Assembly: GCA_963971225.1 (NCBI GenBank)
Contig: OZ020269.1
Coordinates: 80,204,450 to 80,268,449, forward strand
Reading direction: 5' to 3'
DNA: 64,000 bases
DNA from: Melieria omissa
Lineage: Eukaryota; Arthropoda; Insecta; Diptera; Ulidiidae
Positions 24,095 to 37,112 of this stretch are shown piece after piece. The notes under the pieces were generated by a model, which did not search any database, had not been told where the DNA came from, and worked only from the letters and a program-made list of their open reading frames with translations. The translations under genes and the position numbers were made by a program. Numbering within the stretch: the first letter of the stretch is position 1; every line of letters begins with the position of its first letter.

Positions 24095-27000
24095 TTGAAT
24101 CATCAGTTTGAAATCATCTCTGCTGTCCCTGGGTATTTTAAAACCTTGACTAGTCATCTACAGAGTGGTACGCAGTTTCTAGACGCCATATATTTTATAA
24201 TAAAATTTAAAGACGTTCAGTTCTTTAAAAATTTGTATATAGTATTTAATACTTGGACTTTCGAAAACCGCACTTTAATATGCACTTTGAAGTCTTCCAA
24301 CAATTCAGCATTTTCCTTTCAGTATATTTCAACAATGTTGTTATAATGTATATTTTGTATTTTTTTACGGTCCAGTTTCTAGGACCTCTTTTACTCTGTA
24401 CTAAGGACCTTAAATCGAATATGATACGCAACGTTCCCTAGCTGCCCAACCCTCTGCTGTAAATATTTATTCCACTCTGTCCATAAATTCAATTAGTTAA
24501 ATGGTTTTCGCATAGCCGTTCAAGGTAGTTTAATAAAATATCCCGATAATGTCCTGGCCCGCCATCACCCACAGCACTTGGTGTACCATGGCCCCAAATA
24601 CAGCGTTTAGCATTTGACCCCGTCCCCTCTGGCTGCTAAATCACAGAATAGTACTGTGTATTTTCGAACTAACTATAGCAAAGCGCAGAGTCCGCTGCTC
24701 AACGCTCAATTGGCCCGCCGGCTGCAGCTCGCCCAGCGGCCCTACGGCAATGCTTAACTTTCAACTTAATTTCGCTGCGCAGCCTGTCGCTGTCACCGAC
24801 GTACGGTAACGACAAGTATTGCATTTGGGTGGGCGCGTGCATCGAAGGCGCTGCAGCAACGGCGACGCTGCCAATTGAAAGTTTTGTTTTAGATTTATGG
24901 GCTAATTCGCTCCACATGCACCTTCGCCACACGCAAGCGGCAACTACAGGCGGGGCGAGCGGAGTCGAAACAAAAGCCAGAACGGGAAGTCGCTCTCGAA
25001 GGGCGATTGCAAAAGTTTCGATTGTAATTGAATATTTATGTGCGCAGGTGAGCGGCATTGAACAGCTTCTGCTATCCGAGGCGTGTGGAAGGCGATGCTG
25101 GCGGATTAGGCCAAGCAACATAGCAATGAGCTTATTTAACCTGCAAGCGGCAGCTAGTAAAATTTACAGAATTAATGGACTGGGGGCTGCCCGTTTAAAT
25201 GCCCTTCCAACCATCCGCATCGTAACTTAAATCCGCCAAGTCCCTTCGGGTCTTTCCAAAATGCTATAATGCGTACAATACACGTAAAATTATATACAAG
25301 TAAGTAGTTAAAATTATCTATCAAATGGCACAACACATTGAACATTTTCAATTATTTTTGGGTCGTTCAAAACTCCATAAACACCATCAACACCATTACA
25401 CCAATAAAGTGATGGACTTCTGAAATTAAGGACGTCATTATATGGCAGAGTGTTAAAGGATTTTTCAAATGTTGCATTAGGGTTTTATAGCGATTTAAGG
25501 ATGACATTTGTGTGGTAACAATTGAGGCTTTACTCACACAAAAAAATACTTTCATCTAAGATTGGTTTTGGTGAGATCCTCGCACTAAAATCCGGATATT
25601 GTAACAACGTTTCAGTTATTATCCTTATGAGGATTTGATTGGGCTTATATTTGATCAAATAAAATATTTGTATGATTCTGTTCCAAATCGCATTTTTGAA
25701 GTTTCTAAATAAAACTAAAATAAATAATACTTACTAAACAAACTTGTATTGTTACCTTTTTTTGTTACTGGCCTTAATCAATCGAATCGCTGCAAAGGAT
25801 ATTTTCGACCAAGCAACCTAAGTTTTGCGGTCTGTATATTAATTGCAAAAACTAATGTTAATGTTAAAATGTTGTTCATAACAGCTTCAAAAATAGGCAA
25901 TAATGTTTTGCTGCCGTTTTCAAAAGTGTTGGTTCATTTCTAAAATCGCCAGCGCGATGGAGAATCCAAAGCTGTGAAAATAAACGGTAAATGCCATCGT
26001 CATTTTAGATACAGAGAAACTCCACTTTTCAACTTTATGTCTTTCCGTCAATTCTCGTAACGACTGTACAAAAGAAAACAAACAAAAAACTTTATTACAA
26101 CATCAACACTTTTCCCAGTCTGCTGCACAGTTCACAACGCGCTGCCATTAGGTTTCCGTTCGCCAAACAAGCGCGCCCGCCATTTTGTGCCATTACGAGT
26201 AAGTCATCATATTTAGCGCCAGAGCCAAAAGTTATCATTTGCTTGAAATTTTTATCTATTTGCCTTTCAAAGCGACCGATTTTTTTTTGCGCCAATTTCT
26301 TAGTCAACGACATAATAATACGCAACTTTACAGAATACGCCCAAGTTTTGCTAAGAAGTCAGCCACCGTCACCAGCACCAGCACAACGACTGGCACTGAG
26401 CCTGGCCACCGGCGGGGGAAGGGACTGAGACTGGCGAGACAGTGACAACACTGGCAACTCACTGGCAAACGCCAATTGTAATAACGTGTCTGGGCCGCTC
26501 TGATTTGAAAGCGGTAACTGGCACTGCCGAGAGCGTTGGATAGGTTGGAAGCAAATCGACGAGTGGGTTGGTGGATTCGCTTCACCAAGGCACATGTTGG
26601 AATTGTGGTGCGACGAAAAATTGCAAAACTCCTGCCAAACTAAATGCAACGAACGAAAACTTTGACAGCTCGAACGTGATCAGAAAATTGAATTTCACTC
26701 ACACCTTCCTTACCTATTGCACATCGCCCTCTGTCCGCCACACAGCACGTACGCTGCACGAAGCCAATACGCTCACACCGCCCCAGTTACCCGTATCGCA
26801 TGCATCCTATGCATGAACCTTAATCGTTGAACCTGGCCCCATGTCCCGTGTGTGCGAAGTGCAACTGCGATGATGACTGCAAGACAAAAAATCGAATCGC
26901 AAATTTTTTTTTATAATATTTATGGCTTTCAGGAATGTGGACGTGGAAGTAGAAGAGAGCGAGGCGGTGACTTCCGATGTCCGAACAATTTGCCGTCATT

Positions 27001-27361
27001 GAAGGAATCTCGCATTCGTTAGCTGGAAAGTGAGAAATCTCTTAAGAGTTGCTGCCAAATCGTAATGACACGTGGCATCCGCTCTCGCATTCCAGCTTTC
27101 GTCGGCCGGTGGACTGTTACAAATATACAGAACACTGAATTAGGACTTTGTTAAGCCATCAGAGCCAATGTTCGATGCTTTTCAGCTATCTGTAAAACAT
27201 ATATTAAAAAAAACAATTATTTTAAAAAATTAGATTAATTGAGGTATCATAATATCTTTATTTCAAAATAATCAAATATTTCATTCAATAATTGTGAAGA
27301 ATAATAGTCTCCTCTTGATCTTCTTCAGGATTTGATCCGCTTCTGATAATCTTCGATCCAT
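24095..27361. other. Non-coding stretch
   Basis: AT-rich DNA with GC-richer islands at 24690-25230 and 26330-26870. Frames such as 24829-25230 (133 codons) overlap longer opposite-strand frames and have no domain. No RNA gene or bounded repeat seen. Confidence 0.5.
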
Positions 27362-27864
27362 ATATCTATATGTATATAAAAATTAATCTTTGTCCGTTCG
27401 GATGCTTAAAACTTGAAAACGACTGCACCAAATTGAATATTTCGTTCGGCGGGTTTGTTCGCAATTGCTACACAAAGGTTTAGGAAAAAAGAAAAGTCGA
27501 AAAAACGGGGCGTGGCACCACCAGCATTAATTTTTTGACAACAACTTTGTAACCATAAGTCACACGAACTTACTATTTAGTCATGTCCTTCGATAGAGGA
27601 ATGGGGCGGGTATTGAACTGGGAGTGTGGCACCGCCCATATAACTCAAATTTTTATATGGAATAGATTCGGAATTGTAAGTTGCACAGCATAGAAATCGT
27701 CGCATAGATTTGTCAATCTATTGTTAACATTTTAAGGGCGTTGGACGTGGCATATTTGTTTGACACAAACTATCCGCATAATTTTGAAACTGTTAGTCGC
27801 ACATCAATGACACTTAGTACGAACCTACCATTGAAAGTTTATGCACAGTCGTCTCATACATGTA

Positions 27865-28363
27865 CGTGGGTGGTCCGATAAGTACTTAGCCTACGAAAGA
27901 AAAACGAAAATTTTGGAAAAGTGTCGATTTATTTCTCAACGTAGTCTCCTTTCAACTCGATACACTTGACCCAGCGATGCTCCAACTTCTTTAACCCGTC
28001 TGAAAAATACATTTTCTGGAGGCCTCCGTGGCGGCGATAACCTCCTCATTCGACTCAAAATTCTGCCCGGCGAGTGACTTTTTCAGGTTTGGAAACAAAA
28101 AGAAGTCACACGGGGCCAAATCTGGAGAATACGGTGGATGGGGCAACTGTTCGTAGCCTAATGCGACCAATTTGGCGAATCACCGACCGATATTGCTCTT
28201 TTTCCATTTTTCTAAAATCCGCGGACACGTTCGTTTCCACACGCGGTCAAAACAAAACTACAAATCCAATATGGCTGAAATTTTGACAGTAGCCGTCTAC
28301 GAGGATGTACTACACGATAGTACTATCGGGCGGTGGGGCTAAGTTCTTATCGGACTGTCCACG
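27865..28363 (-). mobile_element. mariner transposon, 499 bp, internally deleted
   Basis: TA dinucleotides flank the element (27863-27864 and 28364-28365). The terminal repeats are CGTGGGTGGTCCGATAAGTA at the left and the complement of CGTGGACAGTCCGATAAGAA at the right. Both continue into CTTAGCC. The minus strand carries the first and last parts of a mariner transposase joined by a large deletion. A complete mariner is about 1.3 kb, so this copy is non-autonomous. Confidence 0.9.
27929..28207 (-). pseudogene. mariner transposase, N- and C-terminal remnants fused
   Basis: From an ATG at 28207 the frame begins MEKEQYRSVIRQIGRIRL, like the mariner N-terminal helix-turn-helix. It then shifts, within a deletion, into HPPYSPDLAPCDFFLFPNLK, the mariner signature containing the last catalytic Asp. 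A second frameshift precedes LKKLEHRWVKCIELKGDYVE and the TAA at 27929. The first two catalytic Asp residues are missing. The protein is about 90 codons instead of about 345. Confidence 0.85.
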
Positions 28364-28512
28364 TATGATTCTACTGGCGTTGGACAAATGGCGTGGCACA
28401 TTTTTTATGACCCAAACATCCATCCATGAAACTTGGTACGAACTTTCCACTTAGTAGCACAATTCGACTAGAAGAAAGTTGTGAGCATTGGACAATTTAT
28501 ATATATATAGAT

Positions 28513-30295
28513 TGTTTGTCCTGACTGACTGACTGGTTGTTTAATTGACTGATTTATCATTGCCCAGCGCAAACCGCTGAAGCTTCAAACATGAAATTGG
28601 AACTGTAGGTACATCTTGAAGAATGAACCTCCGCTAAGATGGGACTTTTTTAATTTTGAGGTCTAAAGTAGCAAAACATGTGTTAATGTGTTGTATGAAG
28701 AAACGAGATGTAAGATGTAATAGATGTAAATAGATATTGATTTCGAACTTCCTGGAAATACTCTAAATCAAAAATAATTCTACCCATACGAGTATGTTAT
28801 AATTAAAAAAAACCAAATTTTAACTGGGCCAACAATGGATTAAGGTTTGTTGTAAACATTGTAAAAGTACTTGAAATCAAAAAAAAAAATTAAACACGTG
28901 TTTCTCATTATTTTCTAAATCAAAATCTAACTGCATCAACGACGCACAGTGCTTCGACTCCATACAAAATTGCGGCAAAAATAGAAGGAGTACGTTAAAT
29001 TCGCTGAAAATTTGCAGTCTAAGTCATTTTGGGCTAATGATTTCAAAATTTGTGTTTGTTTCAAAAAAAAATATATAGTTAAAAAAAAATCGAATATATA
29101 TGGTTATATATTATCTTGTCATCACAGAGCCCAAACCGCTGGAGCTATTATGATGAAATTTGGTCAAAAGTTGTATTTTAGAAAGTCAACCCTTAAACAG
29201 AAGCGATTTCGAAAACGTCGACCTGGAAAGGGCGGAAAGGCGGTGGTGAAGCTTATATGGACAGACATTGTTTTTTGGTCGGATTGTTTAAAAATTATGT
29301 ATATGTATACTAAAAAAGCAATAACAAAATACATATCTTAGCATTTTTCTAAATTCGATATTTAAAGGGTAGAAAGAGGGCGGTAAAGTTGCTAAAAGGA
29401 TATAGTTTTTATTTATTTGATATTCGTAGAGCTTAACATGGAGATGAGGCAGGTGAATATGCAATGCAGCTCAACCTATAACGGCGAGACTATTCTTCAA
29501 GACTTATTCTTCAAAATTGGACCTTCTTCAAAGTTATACATTCCTCCTTTTTTTTAGAATATATTAGGGTTAAATCACATTTTAGCTAACAAATTTCATA
29601 ATAATGAAAAAATTTGGATTGTATGGCTCATAATGGGTTAAATATGCGTACCAAACCTATTTTTTATAAAAAACATTCATAATTCATTGCATTGCCTTAG
29701 TTAAACATTTTAATCGCAATTTTAACTCAAGCGATTTCTATACAAAAATCAACATTAGTAGTTTCGAAAAAATTGAATATTTTCCATAGGCGCAAAAAGA
29801 CGCAAAATTTTTTTTACGGATTTAAGAGAAGAAAGTCCATCCAAAAAGGGCCATAAAAAGGATTTACGCCAGTTGACGCCATTCGATATTAATTGCCTTT
29901 CTAAATTTGGTTCTTTTTAATTTTCATGGGTTTAAAAAACATTCATTTTTGAAAATTCGTACAAAAAAAATTATATATGCTAAATAAAAAAAACTGATCA
30001 GTGGTCTCGCTCCTATCAATTAAGTTTTAATATTAAAAGAAATTGGAAGCCTATCTACAACAACACATTTTCTACCATTTTTTTTATACAAGCACCTAAA
30101 TTTCGTTTTTCCCCTTCATAAATTTTTTTAAAAATATATCCGACTTTGACAAGCTATATCTCCTAATCTCGACAATTTTTCGATAAAGTATTTCGGATCC
30201 AGCTTAACTAAACAATTACCTTTAACATGATACTACTTTTGTCAAAATCCGCGATAATTTTTTTTCTTATTTTTGTCCACTCTCGAAGCACTGTG
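28513..30295. repeat. AT-rich repeat-derived sequence
   Basis: Blocks GCCCAGCGCAAACCGCTGAAGC (28563-28584) and GAGCCCAAACCGCTGGAGC (29128-29146), each followed by ATGAAATTGG/GATGAAATTTGG, look like two copies of one repeated unit start. A unit related to the tandem array downstream lies near 28820-28930. No intact coding frame is present. Confidence 0.4.
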
Positions 30296-30851
30296 CGACG
30301 GGTTAAAACGTATGTATGGAGAAACTTTTGGCTTCAAAATTTGTGAAAGTACTTCAAATGTGAAATAACTCGATGCTTTTTCAGTTTTCCGAATTTTAAA
30401 ATTGGACGGGGTCAGCGACGGGTTAAAAGTTTGTGTGGAGAAACTGTGAAAGACATGAATTAGTGGGCCCATTGACTTCAAACTTGTAAAAGAACTCTTA
30501 GTGAGAAATAATTTTACACGTGTTTTCCCCTTTTTTGAAAATCAAAATATAACAGGGTCAGCAATGGGTTGAAAGTTTGTATGGAGAAACAAAATTTTTG
30601 GGGCTCTTGACTTCAAACTTAGCAAAAGTACTTCAATCGGGAAATAATTAAAACGTGCTTTTCATTTTTTTTAAATCGAAATTTACAAAGTGGTAAAGCA
30701 AAGGTTAAGAATTTCTTTAGACTAAATGTGAAAACACATGATTTTTTATTTCAAAATTGGTGAAAACACTTAAAGTCAAAGATAATTAGGCACATGGTGT
30801 TTTTTAATCAAAAACTGACGGGTCAACAATGGGTTAAGAATTTGTAAATAA
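30296..30851 (+). repeat. Degenerate tandem array, about 120-147 bp units
   Basis: The phrase GGGTTAAAAGTTTGTATGG (with variants) recurs at about 30299, 30420, 30566, 30692 and 30831. Each is followed at the same relative place by GACTTCAAACTT..AAAAGTACTTCAA and AATAATTAAAACGTG-like text. The unit length varies between about 120 and 147 bp. A related single unit lies near 28820. The array is cut at its right side by a solo LTR at 30852. Confidence 0.7.
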
Positions 30852-31282
30852 TGTTACGAATACTGGTTCTAGTTCTAGTGGGCTAGTACGTATCTCTGAA
30901 TTGCGTAATTTGAAGTAAACAAAACACACTTAGTTTCTCAAACGCAGTCAATAAAAACCAACGATCACTTTATTTCACAAATTTTACACTTTACTGTCTG
31001 TACACTTAATTATTTACTCCATGTGGCACCTTCACTTGTCGAAACCAAGACTGACTCGCTGCGAAGTACCCGGCTGCCTTTTATACCTGTCCGGTTATCG
31101 CGCAGATCGTTCTCGCACATTCCACAGTGGACTAAAGGTTTCCATGATGATCGCGGGCCATCATTGCCAGATTGGACTAAAAGTTTTCATTATTATCGCG
31201 GCCGTCATTGCCAGATTGAATTATAGCACGACGCGTAGCGACAGGGTAGCTTTGCCCAGCGACAGACTGTCTTATCGTTACA
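30852..31282 (-). repeat. Solo LTR of a gypsy element related to the one at 57588-63502
   Basis: On the minus strand the segment starts TGTAACGATAAGACAG and ends GTATTCGTAACA. It follows the 427 bp LTRs at the right of the window over its whole length, including the repeated CTGGCAACGA-type motif, the TATAAAAGG box (complement at about 31078-31086) and TGAAATAAAGTG. No internal retrotransposon sequence adjoins it, so it is a solo LTR left by recombination. The flanks are ATAA and ATAT, an imperfect 4 bp duplication. It is clearly more diverged than the young pair, so it belongs to an older or sister subfamily. Confidence 0.88.
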
Positions 31283-32868
31283 ATATGAACGCGCGTGCAA
31301 AGTCGCTGGAACCAGTTTCTTGTTGAAATGGTATCCCATGAATTAGTTTTTGTTTTATTCGAGTTGAAACTCTCGTAGCTCTAATACCTAACCTTAGGCA
31401 AAGCCACTGAAAGATCTTTCCTATCAAAGGCAATAAAAGGAACTTTTACTGCCTTAAAACATCAGACTTATTACAAGGTTTATGGGTTTAACCTTTCCAA
31501 GAACAACCTGAGAATAATGTCATTCACAGGGGTTTGTAAACTGGATTCACACTTACTGGCCTAATGTCTAACTTCCAACAACAAAAGTGTTTGCCTGGAA
31601 GAAAGAACGAGTTCTGTGCATTTGCTTACCAATACCCTTCCAAGGCTCTGCTGGCGATGTGATATACCTGGAGCCAAAATTCATTTTGCATTACATCGTG
31701 AGGGCTAAATAGATTTTAAACGTCGTAAATAAGCAATATGCGTTAATTCATTGCTGTTCCTGGTATTAGTTCCGGTATGAACTAAATTTACTTCACCAGT
31801 TGTGGGTGCAAGTCCTTAAAGCCATAAGAAGCTTAGCTTTGTTTCAATGCTTTCCGAATAATTCAGATGCTGATTGATCGGTCGAACGCTGGTGTAACGA
31901 TCGATAACCGGGGATTCAGGCTGTTTTCGTCTTCCACTTTCATTTTATTACTCAATCGTGTGGTCCACTGATCTGGTCTACGCGAAATTACTGGGCATTA
32001 TGTCACTCCCATAACCAGTTGTCGACGGTGTTGCCAGGCCAACTCAAAGCAATTGTAAGAATTCTATTAAAATCTTCGCAGCGACGATGACCAACTCGAC
32101 GCTCGACGCAGGACAAAGCCACTTAACTGCAAAAGCAGCATATAATTAAATGCTTTTCGCCAACAAGCATGCAGCAACAAATAACACAAGTGCCGCCAAG
32201 TGTACAACAAGTGTAGGTACATAAGTGTGTGTATGGGTGTGTGCAATGTGTTAAAACTCTGGCGGCCGGAGCGAAAGCACTTTGGCGTTGCTTCGGCATG
32301 TTGGTAATGCGCTGCATGTTGTAAGTACGTGTCCGACATGAATTTATGCTGCCGACAATTAATTTCTGGAAAAGTTCAAAACTTAAATTGGGCGAAATAC
32401 TTAACATTTTTCAACAACACAACAGCAGCAGCGGCACCTGCAGTAGCAAGAACAACGCCAGCAACAGCCACACGAGCCATGGCAACAGCAACAATAACAT
32501 CAATTTACACCTGCCACATTGGAATTTTAAGCACATTTACAGCTCGGCCGCTACCAGGAAGAGGCGAACATTTTCAGCATTTTCAAATATTAACGACAAC
32601 AAAAACAAGGCAAACAACTAGACGGACGCAACCAAGTAGACCAGAGAAAGTTGGCCCTGGGTCTGTCTAACACGAATGCTTATAAATACAAGTATGTACA
32701 TATATACGTGGGTTTGTACATACGTTTGCACTTGTGTATAAAACGTTCATGCCTACATACATACATATAAATCGCTATATATATTGGGTAGGTCACCAGC
32801 AAGTTTTTCTAAAATTATTATAACAAAAATACTAGTAAGGTACGCATTTTACAAAGTTTGTTGGTTTA
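31283..32868. other. Non-coding stretch
   Basis: Nothing recognised. A CAG/CAA-rich patch lies at 32410-32620 and ATAC microsatellite-like text at 32690-32780. Confidence 0.45.
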
Positions 32869-33084
32869 TTGAAAAGAGTAAACCTTTCAATTGCCTTAGC
32901 ACATGGAAGTGTAGGCATGTCTGACAGCGCGCTGTGTTTTGCCTGCGGAGAGGATGATGAGACGGCGGATCACTCCTCTGTGCCAGCCAAGCGTTCGCCG
33001 GAATCAGGTTTGAGGCATGTGACACCGATGTATTGCAAAGCGACCAGCTTGGCTATATTCGGTCCAATCGGCAGTTCCTGTTAG
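32869..33084 (+). pseudogene. Non-LTR retrotransposon C-terminal fragment
   Basis: The 71-codon frame contains GMSDSALCFACGEDDETADH. This matches the Cys-rich CRxCGEDDETxEH motif found at the C-terminus of I/Jockey-type retrotransposon ORF2 proteins. The rest of the ORF2 is absent and the following Cys/His ligands (HILCxC) are lost. A comparable motif, CRMCGEDDDLETLEH, occurs in the relic ending near 48.2 kb. It is a short decayed scrap. Confidence 0.6.
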
Positions 33085-34322
33085 TTATTAAATGCAATAT
33101 TAATCAAATGGCTGCCACTAGCTCATCCTGTCAACTCAATTTGTTAATAAATTTGTGCTCATTTGAAGCTGTGTGCTTAAACTGTTAACGGCATCAAATC
33201 GTAACAAAATGCACAAAACAACCATCAGCTGCACAGCATTAATTTTGAAAACAAGTTTTCAAAACGAAAACCAACTGATGCCCCCCCGTACATACATACA
33301 TACCTATGTATCATTATAAACATAAGAGTACATGTGACTATGAGCGCTTGTGTCTGTGCATTTGAGTGTCAAGCACAACAATTTTAAACACAAACGCAAC
33401 GCGTAATTAGCATTTCAGCACCGCGCCATGGCAAACAAAACTAAGAAATCAGCCAGTCAGCCAGCCATCGCATGCAAAGGTGAAAGCACACTGAGGAAAA
33501 CATCGGTGCGGCGCAGATGGCAAAACACCAAAAAAAAAGCTGCAACTGTTGGCGCGACAGGCAAATTCATTTCGACCTGTCAGCTGCAGCTGCCGTCACC
33601 CGGGTCCGCGCTGCTGTTCTTGCATTTGGTGCGGTTGCTGCCGCAGCCGGCGCTGTAATGAATTGGCTTATTTCGCCAAATCACACAGCCGTTGCAGTCG
33701 TTAGCGCACATATATTTTAAGCGCGAATATAAATGAGTGCGGTTGCTCATTCGCCGGCTGCAATTACGCGCTGACACCTTGGCGCGCTCCACTGGATCAT
33801 GTGTAGACTGTCGCTTACGTTTGGTGTGGATTTCTGCTCCAAAAGCACGAGATTGCAGCATTCGACGTTCCCCTTCTCCCGAATAATGCTTTCAATTGGC
33901 GGTTAAAGCTCGAATTTTTGTTTTCGAAAGGGACAGAACAGTCAAATCAACTTGCCGATTTATTTTATGCATTTTACCCTGTACCATACTGTACAGTGAC
34001 GTCCTCTTTGTCGAAATTATAGAATAGGAATGAAGCTTAATTTTCGTAGCCGAAATGCTGTAGGAAAACGAACAGATAGAGTTTCAGAATTTCTAGGCGA
34101 ATAATGATAACCGAACAAAATTTGTTGTGTTATTTAAGTATTTCCAAACAATTTGTTTGCTTACACACAAATCAACACTTCGGACCCGAACTGTTAGCAG
34201 CACTGTTGGAATTCTTCAACTTAGTTTTTTGTGTCTTAATTTTTCAGGTGGTCTAACGTAAGTCGCTTTTAAGGTAAATCATATCATCATCAGATCATAG
34301 TTTCACTTTACTATTTTTTGTA
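33085..34322. other. Non-coding stretch
   Basis: No gene recognised. A GC-richer patch at 33430-33860 carries chance frames on both strands. Confidence 0.45.
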
Positions 34323-34458
34323 TCACAAACGTGGTCCTTCTACCGGAGACACGGTAGAAGGATCAAGTCGTTGTCGACGTCGACCTCCAACTACCGCATC
34401 GAATATCTTCTTCGCCCGAGCTACATCGTCCATACGGGAGACATGGCCAGCATATCTG
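34323..34458 (-). pseudogene. Reverse-transcriptase element C-terminal fragment
   Basis: The minus-strand translation reads RYAGHVSRMDD, then VARAKKIFDAVVGGRRRRQR and a stop at 34323. This is the W-GHV-RM....KK.....G.RRRGRP signature that ends many non-LTR retrotransposon ORF2 proteins (RTE/R1-like groups). Nothing upstream on that strand shows a reverse-transcriptase core, so only the tail is left. Confidence 0.65.
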
Positions 34459-34612
34459 CTAAATACATTTAGTGATGGCTGCATTTTTTTCCACTAATCA
34501 CTGATCTTTATTTAGTGGTAGTGCAATTGTTTTCCACTAATTTTTTTTTAGTGCTAAATATAGATCAGCGATTGATCGAAAAAATTCAGCTATCACCAAA
34601 TGTATTTAGTGG
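34458..34612. repeat. Short foldback repeat (about 155 bp)
   Basis: The left arm CTAAATACATTTAGTGATGG is matched by the complement of CCACTAAATACATTTGGTGA at 34594-34613. The arms extend about 70 bp, including ACTGATCTTTATTTAG against its complement, with TTAGTGG-rich sequence in between. It looks like a small MITE, but target duplications are not clear. Confidence 0.55.
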
Positions 34613-34614
34613 TA

Positions 34615-37112
34615 GTGAAAAGCATAGTTATTGCTTTCTATGAATTTAGTGCAAAACCCCATGTCTACACACACTCGCAAATATGTGTATATGTATGAAA
34701 TTGTATATATGTACAAAAGCATGTATGTATGTATTTATGTAAACACTTATGGAGAACCAAAATATCAAATAAGTGTCAGTGGCAACAAATTTTTAGCGGC
34801 TAGATCGTGTAAACAAAGCAAGAAACAACAAATTGTCTCGTTAATACTTAATGATTTCATTAAATACACCGTAAAATGTATTTCGAATAACATTTCCGAC
34901 CGCACGCGCACAGACATGCACACATGAGCGCAGTTGCCTTTATTCCATCTTGTGACTCACATCACTGCACGCTGCGATTTGCGAAACTCCCAACCCTGGC
35001 GCACGCCTCTCGCACACTCGGCACACTCGACCAAAACAAAATCATGAACATAAACGCGAACACAAACATAAACATAAACATCAACAGGAATGCAAATAGA
35101 CCACATTTAGCGGTAGTAAAGCGCGCTCGAAAAGTTAAAAAAGTGCAGCAGCAGAAAGCTCAAGTAGAAAATATCTTGAAAGAGAAAATATTATTACTCA
35201 TACGCCACGTTAAACACGCTTTGCGAGTTACGCAACACAGTCAGCACGCTCGCACAGGCGTTAACGGCGCGCTACCCGCTCCAAGCGCAAAACGCACAGA
35301 ATTTCCACTCTTGTTTGCATACGGTTGCTATTGTTACTGCCGGAAGAGTGGTGGGGGTGGTGGTCGTGGTCGTGGTGCTTCTGCTTTTCATCCATTCTGC
35401 CGCCCGCACTACAAATGCCGCCGCTGCGGCTGGTGATGCGGTGGCCGCTGTGGCGGCTCGGGCTGCGGTAGTGGCGGCGGCAGTCGCTGTATCCTTTAAG
35501 GATATTTGCATAAATGTTTTGTTACGCCTGAGAAAATTTGATTACCTCCAACAATGTGAAACGCGCCCCGAAGCAGCCCGCAGTCGTGCCGAACTGAGCT
35601 GAACAGAACGCAGCCGCAAGCCAACGCCGCTGCGCCACATTTAAATGTTGCGCCATGTTAAATATTTACACGAGAAATTATGCGCATTTCACCGGCGCGA
35701 GCGGCAGTAGCGGTACCAACTGTGCTACCAACAGCACCAACACCGGCGAGTAAGTTAAAAGTCAAACGAAAGGATTCGAAAACTATGCATGCGGAAATTC
35801 ACGCAACGCAACATTTACGTCGCAACCCACGCCACGCGTCCCATTCCGCCCCCACCTCGCTAAACGTTTAATGAAGTTCGCTACGTTTTTTGTTCTTATC
35901 TGCATTTGTGTTTTTTTATTCGTTCACTGGTTGTGTGCGCACAGAAACTTGAGGCTTTATGATTAAATTTTAATTAGGTTTTCGAAACATTTTCGCCTTT
36001 ATTTAATTAACTCATTTAATTATTAAGTTTGAGCAAAGTGGTTCAGTCTTTCCTCATATTGTTTTTAATTAATTTTCCCCGATGATTAATGGGAAATTAG
36101 TTCGATTTCAGCCGAGGCTAATGTCAGCGCACAGCAGAAGCCAGACAACTTATGAATTACCTTAACCAAATTTGCAGTTATCGATTTTCATCAAATAATT
36201 AACTTTTATCCAGTTCGCAATTTTGATTAATAATTTAATGTCGTTCTTCAATTACTGAATTGTTATCTGAAAATTTGAAAAGCTCAGCAACGTATCATCG
36301 CGTATCATTGCATATTTGCAATATTTGCAGTGGACGGCAAAGTTTTAGGTTATACGAAATGTTATGCTTTAGTATTCAAAGTTTATTACAAACCGATTTA
36401 CAAGCGGAATTGCAAACGACATTAAAGTTGGCTCAAGAGTAAAATCCAATGGTGATTCCAGCAAATGAGTACTCGGAAATTGTGGAATTAATGAACGTGT
36501 TCAATTATTTGTATATGCTTCACTATTGAGACGGCAGAGCCGTATGCTGCTATATCTATCTAACTCTCTATAGCCATTATCTTTATAAAATATATTTTGT
36601 TAATTTGTCATTGCTATTGAAATCTGCTCATTCACTTCAGTTTAATTGTGGCTGCTTTTTTTCATCAAGCTGACAACGAACCTACTTAGGGCTAGAAACT
36701 GACGCCTAGTAAGAGGAAATTTCTATGTGATGATATGCATTCGAAATAATGCATTCTTCATATTCTTCCCAGACCACAAGCAAGCATGCACGCAATGAAT
36801 CTATCTAAGTTTGCGACAACTGCTGCACCAGGACAGTACTCGAACGCAAACCATATAACAAATCCAGTTCGCATTGTACGAACACCCACACAGGCTCCCA
36901 AGCCAGCTGCAAGCATACACATACGCACGCGAATTATTGCACGCTAAAGCACACAAAGAGTGCACCCAAAACTTGTTGCCTGCCGCTAGGAGTGTGGCGT
37001 GCTGCGACAGCTGTTGTGCGCCACTGGGGCTGCGGCATCCAGCGCCGTCACTGAGCCGATGGCAGCCATCGGCGCAATGCAAACATATTTAATTTCAGGC
37101 CGGCGCACAGTG
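34615..37112. other. Non-coding stretch with triplet-rich GC island
   Basis: An island at 34900-35870 holds GGN/GCN triplet runs (35340-35510) that give overlapping long frames on both strands, the usual product of simple-sequence DNA. Another patch lies at 36780-37090. ATGT microsatellite text occurs at 34680-34745. No gene recognised. Confidence 0.45.

Larger units (their letters stand above)
27362..28512. mobile_element. Repeat with TATATA inverted ends and internal tandem units
   Basis: The left end reads CTATATGTATATAAAAATT and the right end AATTTATATATATATAG, forming an inverted pair. Between them, degenerate units of roughly 130-170 bp recur at about 27590-27680, 27735-27840 and 28375-28450. 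Each has a GGCGTTGGAC..GTGGCA-like block followed by GTACGAACTTACC-like text. This layout, with short TATATA ends and internal tandem units, recalls DINE/Helentron-like non-autonomous elements, but I cannot assign the class. A mariner (27865-28363) is inserted in it. Confidence 0.45.

Noticed and set aside
34924..35511. Several long frames rich in Ala, Gly, Thr or Val
   Set aside because: They come from GCN/GGN triplet repeats and occur on both strands at once.
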